Under the pieces are notes generated by a model. The model was given only the letters and a program-made list of their open reading frames with translations, was not told the DNA's origin and did not search any database. Position numbers and translations under genes: made by a program. From Prunus persica (lineage: Eukaryota; Streptophyta; Magnoliopsida; Rosales; Rosaceae), in the NCBI RefSeq assembly GCF_000346465.2, contig NC_034014.1, positions 10,290,505-10,354,504 on the forward strand: a DNA stretch of 64,000 bases, written 5' to 3'. Shown piece by piece: positions 35,660 through 47,637 of the stretch (position 1 is its first letter; every line of letters starts with the position of its first letter).

Positions 35660-38120
35660 CTATTGGATCATATGTTTTCTTGGCTGAAATATAAGACTCG
35701 AATAATATGTTGACAAGAACATATCGCACAAGAGTTGATATTGCAAGAAAACGAACAAGACAACTGGAACAAATGCAAAAATAAATATAAAATCCGAGAC
35801 GAAACGTAATCCGTAGTGACAAGATAAATAGAAGGCTGTGCTGAAGGCTATCATCATGGATGTCATGGAGATGAAGAGTGATGCGAGTCCTACCATTAAC
35901 TTCAACGGTAAGGATTTGAGAAAATCATTTTCTGCATACCGCGAGGTGAGGATGTACAAGAACATCAGCATGGAAGTTGAAGAGGAAAAGAGTGCTACTC
36001 CATCTGATATGGCAAAGATGAGAAATGCTGTATCTTTTAGGAATTTTGGTGCTCCTGTATTATCAGCTATACCACCTGGTATGCTAAATGCGGCTGAAAA
36101 CACGACAGTGGTGATAATGGTAGCAACAAGCATGCACGAATTTGCAGTGTTCTTCATCCATGATTCTCCCTTACACAATAACCCCTCATGCTCACTAGTG
36201 AATAATTCTCGAGGTGTTTTGCCGTCCTTATTTTTCATATCTATGGACACAGGTTGAACAATCTTTTTCACTTCCTGTCATAGGAAAAATCGATGATGAA
36301 AATTGAAGGACATAAAGATTTTACGCGCAAACGATTGAAACTGTTTAAAATAAATGTAGAAGTAATAAGGAGGCCACCAATACATTCTATCAAGAGCTTT
36401 CTTTTCATCCCAATCAATTTCATTAGACTTAGATTCAATGTTATTTTATATTGTGCAACGCCTTTTGACAGCTGCTACTATGATAGATAAGAGCTTTTAA
36501 GTGTTTGTAATTTAGTCTCCACTTTGTGTTATTGGAAGATATAATGAGTTCGAATCTCATGTACGTACAGTTGTTGAATAAAAAAGAAATGTTTACAAAA
36601 AGGGCAATAATGTTTAAAAGAAGACATTTAACACATAATACAATGGTAAAGATTGTAAGCGTACAAGGAGAGGTACCTCAAACCATACTAACTCTCGCTG
36701 CATTTGTAGAGCTGCTCCTGACACAAGATTGAGTTGATTTTGCGGTGCTAGTTTTGCAGCAAGATGTAAAATGTTGTTATTCTCATCATCAGTATATGTC
36801 ACTATGATGTCTTTGATTGAACCCGTCTCATGTACTAAATTGAAGATACTTGCATGACGATACAAGACTGCAACATGGAATATAGTCCGATTTTCGTCAT
36901 CTGTTTCCCATAGTAAATCAGGATAAGCATTAATAAGGACAGACAGGAACTCATAATTTCCTAATCTCGTCGCGTCAAATAGTACTTCCGAAGGTTCTGT
37001 GATGAGGCACATGACATCGTCATCGTTGTGTTTCAAGATTTGATTCCAGAGGCATTCGACTAGTTCTAGGGCTTTAGTTTGCTTTGAGCTTTTGTACGAA
37101 TCCTCAATGCCTGAGACTACTTAATTTTTATGATGTAAAAAGGTTAATAAACAACAAGACCATGATTTCCAAATAAACAAAAACACACAACTAATTATAC
37201 TACACATGTTAATATCATATATAATTTTCGAAGAATCAACTCACATGAGTTCATGAGCCTACTGCACATTCCTAAAGTACTTCGGCCACCAAATTCTAAA
37301 GGCCTTCGAGCCAAGACATGTAAGGCAGTTTCTGCATTGGAATTACGGGCCATTGCTAGTGTTGTATCATCTTCTAGCATCTTCATGGCCAGATCTGCAT
37401 AATTTCATAGGGATATAAGAAAGAAAGAATGCAAAGAATTTTGAAATAAACCAGTTGTACAAGTTTATTATTAATTAATTCCTCCACTACTAAGTGCACA
37501 TAAAAATATAGAAGAGATCTTCTTATAGACTTGATGACTAAAATTCAACAGAATTAAAGGGTACATAACATTTAGGCAAAAAAAATTCCAATTAAATTAC
37601 TAGAATGGGTGGAACTGGTTCTACTATATCTAAGTCAAATAATCTAAGATATGAGCAAAAGAAAATATAAATTAATTGTTTAATATTTAACAAGCTCCAC
37701 CATTAATTTGATAAATGCTATTAAAAAAAGAGAGAGAGAGAGAAAATAACACAAGGAAGAAGAATTTTGTGCAACTTACCATAAAGACCAGTATCGATAT
37801 AACAAAAAAATAGAGCATTCCGGTTCGTTTCATTTAGTGTTGGATACGTTTTAGGGTATAAGTACCACGCCATTTCAGACCGTTCTAGCAAAGCAGCTAT
37901 AAAGAGCGGTGTCAGTCCTTTACCAGTTACAATTGTTGGCAAGAACTTATTTTTTCTGAACCATAATCTTGGCAATTTCTATGGCTCCAGCTTCAGCGGC
38001 AAAAATCAATGCAGTGTTTTCTTTCTTGTTGTGAAGTGCCAAGTGTTCTTCATCCATCATTTTGACCAGTTCCTCCACAAAGTGAATATGCCTTGCACAT
38101 GCTGCAATGTGAAGAGCAGT
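35660..38120 (-). pseudogene. Ankyrin-repeat/PGG-domain membrane protein, copy 2 (truncated)
   Basis: Exons recognised from copy 3 are: partial second exon 38120-37780 (ALHIAACARHIHF, TPLFIAALLERSEMA), third exon 37394-37245 (ALHVLARRPLEF), fourth exon 37110-36677 (LLFDATRLGNYEFL, ILHLAAKLAPQNQ) and fifth exon 36274-35660 with FSIPGG and four membrane segments. The last three exons are open and keep phase. The second exon has one extra A in a run near 37955, shifting the frame. The N-terminal exon and the first third of the second exon (including the CVPLHKAALRGDW repeat) are not found upstream, where there is a purine microsatellite instead. It is more diverged from copies 1 and 3 than they are from each other. 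A truncated protein from a downstream start is possible but unlikely. Confidence 0.85.
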
Positions 38121-38604
38121 CTGCTAAAGGAACAAAATGTTTCGTGTTAATCCTACAGACAAGGACTTACAACCACACAGAGTCCATTTTCAACAAGAAT
38201 GCTGCTGCTTTTACCTTTGATAACTCAGAGCATTTATCGTATCCAGGGATTAGGATTTGATTACTTTCAAAACTGTTATTAAAAAAAAAGGAATTCTATT
38301 TTCCAATATACCGTACTTCCATTCAATTATACCATGCATGCATATATCCTAGTGTTGTTATAGAAGTTCTTTTCATCGAACAGTTGGTCTGCAGTGTAAT
38401 CACACGTCAAGTTTCACACAGAACTAGCCAGAGTAAGTCATAATAACAACTGAAATACAAATGCATAGATACATATATGAACAAACAATGGTACACATAA
38501 GTCCAAGTATGCTTGTCCTGTGTAGGATTTAAAGGAATCAAGTCACATACCGAGCTCAACCACCATCACCACCCAATCAAACCACCACAACCATTAATTA
38601 GTGG

Positions 38605-38644
<40 letters not shown>

Positions 38645-39075
38645 GTGGGTTTATGGGATTCATGCCATGGAAGGAAGGAGGAGTGGGTGCGGCCTGGGAA
38701 GGAAAGGAAGAAGAAGAGAGGAAGAAGAGAAGGAAAAAGAAACGGCCTTGGGAAGGAAAGGACGAAGAAAAGAGGAAGAAAGAAAAAGAGAAAAAAGAAA
38801 CGGCGAAAAAGAGGAGAAAAAAAAAAAGAAAAAAAAAAGAAAAAAAAAAAAAAAAAAAAAAAGGGAGGAAGACGAGACACCAAACACCCAATAATTAATA
38901 AAGACAAGACGATATTATATGGCCAGTGGCTTCCCCACTGAGAGCCAAGAGACAAAGAGGGTCGACCAAAGCTTATTATAATTGATTGGAAACTTGTTTG
39001 AAGCTTCCTCAGTTTCTAGGAATAGTTCAATAGTAGAAGAAGACAAGCTACCGAAAAGAAATGTGGACCTGGAAT
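38121..39075. other. Upstream flank of copy 2 with purine-rich low-complexity block
   Basis: A (GA)n run (38608-38640) is followed by an A/G-only tract up to about 38872, including long poly-A. Sequence at 38890-39070 (acgatattatatggccag, gaccaaagcttattataattg) matches the promoter-distal flank of copies 1 and 3, so the duplicated unit extends to about 39070. Long open frames on both strands here are artefacts of the purine bias. Confidence 0.8.
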
Positions 39076-39509
39076 AGTTCAAAAGTAGAAGTGATTATGT
39101 GAAACAATCAAATTGAGAAATTTTATCATGTATATTCTTTTGTCTTTTCGTTTTTGGTTGTTAGATCTACGTTCAAAATGATTAGTTGTCGTTGGGTATA
39201 GTTCATGCGTTGTTGGTTTTAGATGTAGGTCCTTTGACTTTCATTAATTTTTTTATTGTGTCGATTTTAATTTTTGAGGTAAATAAGGAAAACACATTGA
39301 AAATCCAAAATACAAAATTTGCATAAACGGTTGAAAAGTTATATGTCAAAAACTGGACAGATGTCGAAACTGAAAAACATAGGAAGTTCATAATTCATCT
39401 CTGCCTAAAATGTGATAAACTGGTGCTACCATAGTGATACAGTGGCAATACAGTAGTGATAAAGGGATGATATAAATTGATGTTTATGTTTATTTTGGGT
39501 TTCTTGTTT
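39076..39509. other. Unremarkable AT-rich stretch
   Basis: No gene, repeat border or conserved motif is visible on either strand. Confidence 0.5.
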
Positions 39510-40094
39510 TGATTCATTTCATTTACTTTTCCTTACTCGCTCTTAGTTTATAATTGGATGATTAGCACATTAATTTGTGTCAATTATTAATACAACAATT
39601 ATACAAATCAAGAATAAGATGAACAACATATCATATCACCAAACATAATCATACCACCAAATATAATCATGCTTTTTTTGAACCCATCACCAAGCATTTT
39701 CATATTTATTCATACCATCCTTTAAAAAAAAATATTTTTTTGATACGTATTATTTTTTAAAATTATTTCTTAAAACGTGTTATAGTCTAATTATGATGCA
39801 GCTGAGTGTCTCTTTTTGAATGACACATTGTTTCTTTCTCATCTTCTTCTTCGTCTTTTTGAATGAAGTAGACCCATTTGGCTCAGTCCGTTGGGCTTAG
39901 TTTGACCCGGCCCAATGGGCTTTCTCAAGCCAAGAGCCCAGCCCATGAGTCGGGCATGGGCTTTGATTTTCTACAAAAACCAAGTCCAGCCCAGCCCGTT
40001 ATTGTCTCTCTCCTCTTTAAAGCCCAACCCGGCCAAATCCAAACCCATTAAATTTGGGCCGGGTTAACCCAGCCCAGCCCATTGACGAGCCATA
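39510..40094. mobile_element. Truncated copy of the GGCCCG-rich hAT-like element
   Basis: The block shares tttataattggatgattag, caacatatcatatcaccaaa and the right-end GGCCCAAT/GGGCTTT-rich part with the element at 42920-43855, and ends ...cccattgacgagcc at about 40093. The left terminus is missing. The repeated GGGCTT/GGCCC words near 39880-40085 are terminal-region features of the family. Confidence 0.7.
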
Positions 40095-41214
40095 ATGAAG
40101 GCAATTAATTGAATGGTAAAACTGAAAAAAAGAAACAAGCAATGAATTATACAAAATCATTATAGTCAGAAGCAATTTGTTAATTAATACCTTAAAATCA
40201 GATTGTTTCTCGTTTTCACCTCAATCCAATGGGTAGTATGGAACAAAGAAAAACAAATTTAGTCAGCCTCCTAAAAAGGGAATGTAATCTTATGTGGCAA
40301 AATAGTCAAAATTACTTAAATCAAATAGACAAAATAAGAGCATTACATCCAACTATTTTTATAACTTTTGGATTTATCTCAAATTATCTTCTTTTTTTCA
40401 ATGTTGGCGATACAAGGATCCGTTGGATTTGGTTAGGTAGATTTGGATTTAGAGGCCCAAATCCAAATCCTTTCCATCGTTTTGGACATATTTTAAATTT
40501 GACCCAAATTTTCATAGGCTAAAAAATAGAACATCTAAACTAAGCATTTGAGAGGATTTCAAGCTTTTAATTTTTACATGTGAGAATGTGAGATGAAAAA
40601 ACAAAAAGGGAATAGAGGGGAAGATATGAAAAAGAAAACCCGGGGATGTGTTTGTTGTTTGTTGTGGGTTTGAGTTAGCATACACTGTATACATAGGGGG
40701 CGTGAACGAAAATTGCATTTTCTAACAGAAAGTGTAAAGTATAATAGGCAATTCAGCTTTGATTTATTTATTTTATATTTAGGCTTTTTAGTGGCCATAT
40801 CCCTACATTTAGACCCAATTTGCATTTAGGTACTCTAATTAATTCACAATATGGCTTATGTAGTTCCTCAATTCTATTTTCGTTAGTAGTGTTAGTCATG
40901 CTATCACATTTGTTAAATTTTCTAATAAATTTAGAGGGAGGGTGTCAACTTTAAATCTCTTGAATTAAATTTTAATGAGATGGCATCTTGAGAAAAGAAG
41001 TCAAGCATATCCTAACAAAGAATCCGGATCCTAATTAGAAAGCACTAATAATGACGGCACGTAATTAACAAAGCCCAAAATTTGTTACATTGCATTTGGA
41101 TAAAAACAAACAAAATTCATCTTAAATTTGCTTGGACAATATTTTTTGGTGTAACTAGATGTTTCCAAATACTATCCTAGATTCGTAGTTGTGACTTGTA
41201 ACCAATAGGCCCAA
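40095..41214. other. AT-rich intergenic stretch
   Basis: I see no coding potential, tandem array or element ends. Short frames here lack any recognisable motif. Confidence 0.5.
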
Positions 41215-41382
41215 TTGCGCCAACAAAATACTTCCCTTGAATCCAATGGCCAAGAGCTTCGCTTCTTGATCTTACTCCGTCCATCCTTTATAAACCCTCA
41301 CAACCCCACAATAGAAGACCAATACCACAAGCAACCACCTGTTTCTCTCTTCTTTCCGTCGTCTCAATCTCTAGAAGAAGCA
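41215..41382 (+). promoter_or_regulatory. Orphan promoter-like segment
   Basis: A TATA-like TTTATAAACCC at about 41287-41297 is followed by an AC/CT-rich leader (accaataccacaagcaacc, then tctctcttctttccgtcg) typical of plant 5'UTRs. It then runs straight into the LTR-like fragment at about 41383 without any coding sequence. It may be the remains of a promoter cut off by an insertion. Confidence 0.3.
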
Positions 41383-41955
41383 TTCTTAAATCTATATTTC
41401 ATCATTGTATTTGTTTGAGTAGTGTTGTGCTACTGGTGCCATGAAATCATTTGAGCTGAAGGATGAAGCTTCCATTGTCATGATAGACTAGCTGCAAGCA
41501 ACGTTGCTGAGAAGAAGAAGATAGCTTGGAGAGGTATAGCTGCTCCTTCATATAACTATGAAATTTGAGATGTATATGTTGATCTCTGTAACTATTTCTT
41601 CTTGTTAGTAGATTGCCAGGTCAAAGTGATGACCTCCAGTTTTTCCCAATGGTGGGTTTCTGGGTAAACATTATGCTGTATTGTTCTTATTATTATGATT
41701 AGTCATACTATACCTGCTGTTGTTGAAATGCTGATGAGTGATTCTCACACACCTATCACTCTAGTTGTTGCTAGCACATGGAATGTCTAGATTAACGGGT
41801 CCTTCTGAGTGCCTAGGCTGTCACGTAGTCTTTTTTTAGATTTGCAAGGGGTCTGAGATTTGTGATTGAATGTGTATGTTTGGTTGGTCTGCGTTCTTAG
41901 GTCTGTGACTTGGGATTGGCTAGTCACACATTGGTTAGGAATATTTTGTTGTCTC
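41383..41955 (+). repeat. LTR-like fragment, copy 2
   Basis: It closely matches 80-650 and 56837-57310 (gctgcaagcaacgttgctga, agtgatgacctccagttttt, agattaacgggtccttct). The match ends abruptly at gttgtct, where the other two copies continue with gattc, because CACTATGTG... begins at 41956. Confidence 0.65.
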
Positions 41956-42600
41956 ACTATGTGAAAATTGACCTTTAGCTTCAAATAATATCCGTTGCTA
42001 AAGGTACCTAAGAACCGAAGTATTGGGAACCGATGCATATATAGTGATACGCTTCAGATATTATCCATCACTAAAGATTATTTACGACTTCGCTATTCAC
42101 TTAATCGCCGATGCGTAAGTTGTTAATATGTGCCAAAAGAGCGTTCACCTCCAATGCCTAAACCTTTAATAGCATCAGGGAATATATCAGCACTAATGTT
42201 AAATACTCATTATAGCATCAATGGTTTTGTTTGTACTGAATCGTGTTCTGACTTACCATTTCATTAAAGATGCTACTGTTGTTGCAAATTATGGTTTACG
42301 CATTCGTTTTTTGTGCTTATGCTGAAGTGAAAAGCCAACAAATAGTTTGACTTTCTACAAATATTATTGACCCTTCGGATTATAGGCTTCGGTTCCCACA
42401 TAGTGCTGATGTTGTTTTTAATTTTTAACTTCAGTTGTTATGGAAAACTGAGGTGATTATACACAATAGACATCGTTGTTACTAATAAAGTGTAAGCAAT
42501 TTCCACGTTTCACATCATATTTTACTTAGTTTCTGTCTCAAAATATAGAGGCATCTCATCCATTTCATATATATTGCCATTGCAATATCAAAAAACATTC
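41956..42600. mobile_element. CACTA-type element terminus and subterminal region
   Basis: A terminus-like CACTATGTGAAAATTGACC begins exactly where the LTR-like fragment is interrupted. Downstream there are many short inverted words (ggttcccacatagtg near 42390, gaaccgaag, gctaaagg, agcatca), as in CACTA subterminal regions. The CACATAGTG at about 42397-42405 could be the right end of a ~450-bp MITE, but expected 3-bp TSDs do not match. I favour the 3'-side end of the element whose gene lies at 44456-46541. Confidence 0.5.
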
Positions 42601-42919
42601 TTATATATGTAAAATTATGAGTTCTTCAAGTAAACCAAAATCCATACATCATCCATACATAAATAAGCAAAATACTACCAAAACAAGGAGAATGTTCAAA
42701 CTCAAATCCACTCTAGCACATGACATGCCCATTCATCTCGAACCTCGTCCAATTTCATTTGGGTGTAAAATTCCTTCTCTTTCCCACTTCTCACATATTG
42801 AAATGAAATGGAAAGACCATATAAGATTAAGGAAAAACTATATAAAATCTTTACCAAGAAGCTATGCACAACTTTAACAAGAAGCTAAAGAAAAACTATA
42901 TAAAATCTTTAACAAGAAG

Positions 42920-43855
42920 TAGGCCTCATCATTTGGCCCGCTGGCTCATGGGCCGATGGGGGCCCTCCCGGCCCATCGAAAAAAGCCTGGCCTATTATGG
43001 GCTTTGAGATGGCCCAGCCCGCCTTGGGCCGGGCTAGGCTTAGGCTTGGTTGTCTGAAGCCTGACCCGGCCCGATTAAGCCCAAGAAAGCCCGACCCTAC
43101 CCGCCCACAAAATCCCGGCCTGTTAGGCCCGCATACATATATAATTATGTATAAATAAGAGTTTAGGTTTAGGATTATATCACTTAAATCACATATATAA
43201 TTTGTTTCATTTCATTTACTTTTATTTACTCATTCCTAGTTTATAATTGGATGATTAACATATTAATTTGTGTCAATTATTAATTCAACAATTATATATA
43301 TAAATAAGATGAACAACATATCACATCACCAAATATAATCATATCACGAAACATAATCATACCACCAAATATAATCATGCTTTTCTTGAACACATCGCCA
43401 AATATTTGCATATTTATTCATACCGTCCTTCAAAAAAATATTTTTTTGATACTTATTACTTTTTAAAATTATTTCTTAAAACGTATTACGATCTAATTAT
43501 GTAATAACCTCAAAAATAATACTTGGTTTTATTATTTTTGTGGAAAATCTTATAAGTTGTATGACTTTATTGGGTGTTTTATGAATTTAGTTTGATGTGA
43601 AAATATTGGAATTAAGTGAGTTTAATCTCAAATTTGGACTAAAATGCCCTTATGATTAAGTTTATGATTTTTTTTTAATGAAGTAGGGCCCCTTTAGGCC
43701 CGGCCCGTTGGGCTTAGCCCGGTCCGGCCCGATGGGCTTTCTCAAGCCTTGCTCATGGGTCGAGCTTGGGCTTTGAATTTTTAAAAAAAGCCCGGTCCAA
43801 CCCGGCCCGATATTTTCTCTCTCTTCTTCAAAGCCCGGCCCATTGACGAGCCCTA
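42920..43855. mobile_element. hAT-like element, GGCCCG-rich ends, 8-bp TSD
   Basis: The 936-bp insert starts TAGGCCTCATCA and ends TGACGAGCCCTA (inverted partner), flanked by the 8-bp direct repeat acaagaag (42912-42919 and 43856-43863). Both ends are dense in GGCCC/GGGCC words and the centre is AT-rich. It has no coding sequence. A truncated copy lies at 39510-40094. The 8-bp TSD and short inverted ends fit a non-autonomous hAT element. Confidence 0.85.
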
Positions 43856-43863
43856 ACAAGAAG

Positions 43864-44455
43864 CCATGCACAATCTTTAACAAGAAGCTAAAGAAAAACA
43901 AAAATACCATAAAAAAAATACAGGGAATTCAACTTCAATTGTTAGAAGATTTCAGACAACAACTTATTATTTTTTTTGTTTTTTAATAGAAACATTTGTA
44001 TTGATAATCAAGAGGACAAGCTGTCCTCGACTAAACAATAAGAGCAAACACTACTTAATTAAAAGTAGGAAAATAGAACCAAGAAGAAAACCACTGAAGC
44101 TACACCCCTCTAAAATTTGCTAGAAAAAACATCTAAGTAAACTTATCTTCAGACAACAACTACGCTAAGGAAACAGAAACTGTAAGAAAGAAATCATGCA
44201 CATTCTGCAGTAGATTGACCAAACAGAATGGTATATGAAAATACAACAATAAGGTTTTATATTTAACATTCATCCACACCAAAAAAAAAAGTCACCTCAA
44301 CACTGGAAACATTGCCAGAGCCGAAAAGAAGCAACATCAAACAAAGGAATCAAAAAAATTTGGTATTTCGGCTGAACCCAATCATCCAATCCATAACAAA
44401 GACTAAAAAAAAACTGAAGCTGTATATAATTTGTATAAGTACCTTAGTTCGAAAT
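43864..44455. other. Flank between hAT-like insert and CACTA gene
   Basis: Short repeats of taacaagaagctaaag surround the hAT-like insertion, followed by AT-rich sequence. I see no coding exon here. Confidence 0.45.
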
Positions 44456-46541
44456 GCAAGGGATGAATTTGCACAAATTACCTTCGTGTACCGCATCACA
44501 CAATAACCACACGTCTTTCCATCAGCTTGTTTAGGAGCGCCCTACATTATGCACAAAACACATTCAGCATTTAGTACTTACATTCCCTAAAATTAATCTT
44601 ACTACATACCGAAAGCATAATCCATGTTGATGATCTACGCAGGCCTTTCCCCTTTTCAGCATTAAATTGTTTTATTCCACTTTAGCACATAAATAACAGA
44701 AGATTTCAGGCTGTAATACAAATGAAAAAGTTGATATATTAAGGAAATAATTAAAAAAGAACGACTTACTCGTTTACAATACGTTTTCACACATCATGAG
44801 GTTGACGAGCCCCAAGAGGATCCATGATATACACATTGTCTTTCTCTTCGTCAATGATTGTAAGGATCCAGTGACCCATACATATATTAATTGGAAATGT
44901 ATTAGTAATAGTCATAAATATATATTCTAAAAAACAAACCACTTTACTTACCCAGTATTGTATGGTATCAAAAAGATGCTATCAATACTAACTTGGTTCA
45001 AAGCTTTCACAATGTATTGAACCCTCCCTACCTCATCCCGTGACTTCGGATCATGAAAGGTACGACTTGGGTCCATAAATGCAATCATTAGTTTCCATTC
45101 TTGGTCTTTTACCAACTTATATAAATAGCTATTAACCATTATCATAGAGTTAGTGAACTGAAACACATGATTAATATCCAAATATAAACATAAAATTATA
45201 AAACACAAAGTGACTATTACCTAATGTAAGCGGTTATTATAGCTTGTCCTATTTCATTCATTTGAATGAAGCTAATAACATCTACTTTTAGGACATATAT
45301 CATCTTTTCTACCCCAAATATGTCCTCATCGATATATGAAGCCAGCGTCTGACCTTGGGACATCAGTTTCTGTGCAAAGCCGTATAAAATCTTGCAAGAC
45401 TTTGGTACTGTTTCCGGGATAGATTGAAACAATGACTTTGCTAATTTTTCCTTTGTAGTTTTCTTTTTCTTCTCCTATCACATATACCAAAAGGTCACAT
45501 ATATATATTAGGGATAATATGAAATAAAACAAGTTCAAAAGTAAGGTTGTTTACCAGTGTATCGTCTATAAAAACTATAAGATCCTCTGGCCAAGCTACT
45601 TGAGACCCAACAACATCCTCAATAGTATTCAACACTCATTTTAGTGGTATCGGTAGTGGAGAAGCTCCATTTATGGCATAATTAACAGAGACTCTTATAT
45701 TTCCCTCTCCTAAGGGAATATTATGAAGCAGCTGTTGAGGCACATTGATGTCAACAATTGTGCCACTTGCAACAATATTGTCCTTTGAGCTGAAAGCCAA
45801 TTTGCAATCCTTACCCTAATACACATATAAAAGACATGTAAAAAAAAAAACATTAACAATCAAGCATACCTAGCCTTACTTATATCCTAGCCTTAAACTA
45901 AATTAAGCATATGCATATTATAAACTAAATGAAATTTAGAAAGCATACATTCAATTCAGTCTTAATATCAAGTTCAAAATCTGTTTTTTAATTTGCAGTG
46001 CCTAAATCTAATACTGCAATATTAATAAGTGCATAATATCAAAGTAAATTCAAATAAACATTACCTTGTTTGCCTCAACTTCAGTTTGCCCCACCACATC
46101 ATCACAACCATCCTCACAAACTTTTTTACCAGCAGCAACTTCCACAAATTTTGATGGTATGTTTGTTGATGCTTTCTCGGACATGGGAGAAATATTTGGA
46201 ATATGGGGTGAGGTAGATACATTACAGGGTTGACCGGAAATCGCCACATTCAGCATCTCTATTTGCTTTTCAAGAAGTTCTTGCGCAGCTTAGTGCTTTT
46301 TCTGTTGTTCTTCCATCATCTTTTTTGTCTCTTGCAGCAAAAGATCTTGTTCTTTCAAGATTCCCTTTGACACACACTCCCTCTTTTTCCTAGGAACGTT
46401 GAAGAACACACTTGGCTTCACAAAGCCTCCCACACCCCTCACCGTTCCAGCATGTTCAGGGGTCCCTAAAGCCATAGCTAGGACATCATTATAACCAGAT
46501 ACGGTTATAAGGCCTTCTTTCTTCTCCTTCAACAATTTTTC
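44456..46541 (-). pseudogene. CACTA gene 1: transposase-associated/Ulp1 protease protein, decayed
   Basis: Exons are readable on the minus strand. 46541-46065 starts EKLLKEKKEGLITVSG then DVLAMALGTPEHAGTVRG, the conserved En/Spm-associated motif. Another exon at about 45818-45550 begins GKDCKLAFSSKDNIVASG and contains INVPQQLLHNIPLGEGN (DUF8039-like). About 45475-45217 carries KSCKILYGFAQKLMS. The Ulp1 (C48) cysteine protease domain follows at about 45200-44456: His in GHWILTIID, Asp in VYIMDPLG, Gln and Cys in PKQADGKTCGYCVMRY. In-frame stops at about 46290 (TAA), in the DUF8039-like exon near 45638 (TGA) and after DPLGARQPHDV (TGA) break it. All four protease catalytic residues are still present. 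It lacks the ACGACG words of its neighbour, so it belongs to a different subfamily. Confidence 0.75.
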
Positions 46542-46559
46542 CTGATTTAGAAAGATACA

Positions 46560-47570
46560 CACACACACATATATATATATATATATTATGAGAATACCTG
46601 TAGGATATCTATATATGCCTGGAGAAGGTTAAACAAGCTAATTCGAATTTTTGCAATAAATAATGATCAACCTTTGAAGCAGGATTGATATGAGTTATCA
46701 ATCCTGAGATGTGCAAAGCTTAAAATAAAAGAACACGCAGGGAATTATTTTACGTGGTAAAACCCCACCTCTGAGGAAAATCCACGGGACTTCTCAGTCC
46801 AACTCAAATCCACTATAGAACGATGATTACAAGAAGTACTCACACACTTATCCTAGACTCATTCTAGATAATGTTTACCGACTTCTTCGTAACTCAACTT
46901 CTGTCACGGGATGATCTTCGACACTCCTTATGTTGAACGCAATACTGGCCACGATTGCTTCAAGCTCGCCGGAGGAAAACCACCACCACGGTCTTGGTGC
47001 CCTCAATCGTATGAGTCACCGACATGCATATGAATGCAATATGAATGATTAAAGTGTTTGATAAATCACCAAGTAAAACATGGAACACTTGATGATTTAT
47101 CTCAAATATATGCACAACAGCTTTTGCTTAAGAATTCTATATGCTCAACCCAATATCAAAAACTTACACAACCGAGGAGAGGCATCCTCCTTTTATTCAA
47201 GGTTTCCTATGCCTAGTCAGATGGCATCCCACAAGTGCCAAACCCACTTCAATTAAGACTCCTAAACCTGATGCAATATGAACACCTACTAAACCTATTC
47301 AACTATGACTATTTGAAGGCATTCAAAATGGGCACAGCATGAAAAACGTACTTATGCAAGGATTGTTATTCAAGATAACAATCTTTATCAAAGAGACCAA
47401 TTAGGTATCAATATAATATTTTAACTTAAATCAAAATAGAGTTTAACTAGAAAAGTAATCTTAAGAGATAAAGTCTAATCCTATTAAAAATAAGATTAAC
47501 ATAAAAAAACTTGATTGAAAAAAAAACTCAAACTAGGAATCCTATAATGAATGCATGATTATGTCATGAT
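46560..47570 (-). repeat. LTR-like remnant inside the CACTA gene 1 region
   Basis: Read on the minus strand, around 46690-46830, it shows TGGGGTTTTACCACGTAAA after CCGTGGATTTTCCTCAG. These are typical of a Copia-like LTR U5 region. No coding sequence or paired LTR is visible, and the ends are not defined. A TA/CA microsatellite lies at 46560-46588. Confidence 0.5.
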
Positions 47571-47637
47571 TTACCTGAAATCAAGTTTCTCATATCGGTC
47601 AAGTCAAGCCTCGGATGTATGGGGTTGAATGAGTTGT

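Noticed and set aside
38513..38955. Long open frames on both strands in a purine tract
   Set aside because: They are Lys/Glu/Arg or Phe/Ser/Leu low-complexity products of GA and poly-A runs.
41956..42405. Complete 450-bp CACTA MITE ending at cacatagtg
   Set aside because: The end words fit, but the flanking 3-bp duplications do not match and similar inverted words continue beyond. It is more likely part of a longer subterminal region.
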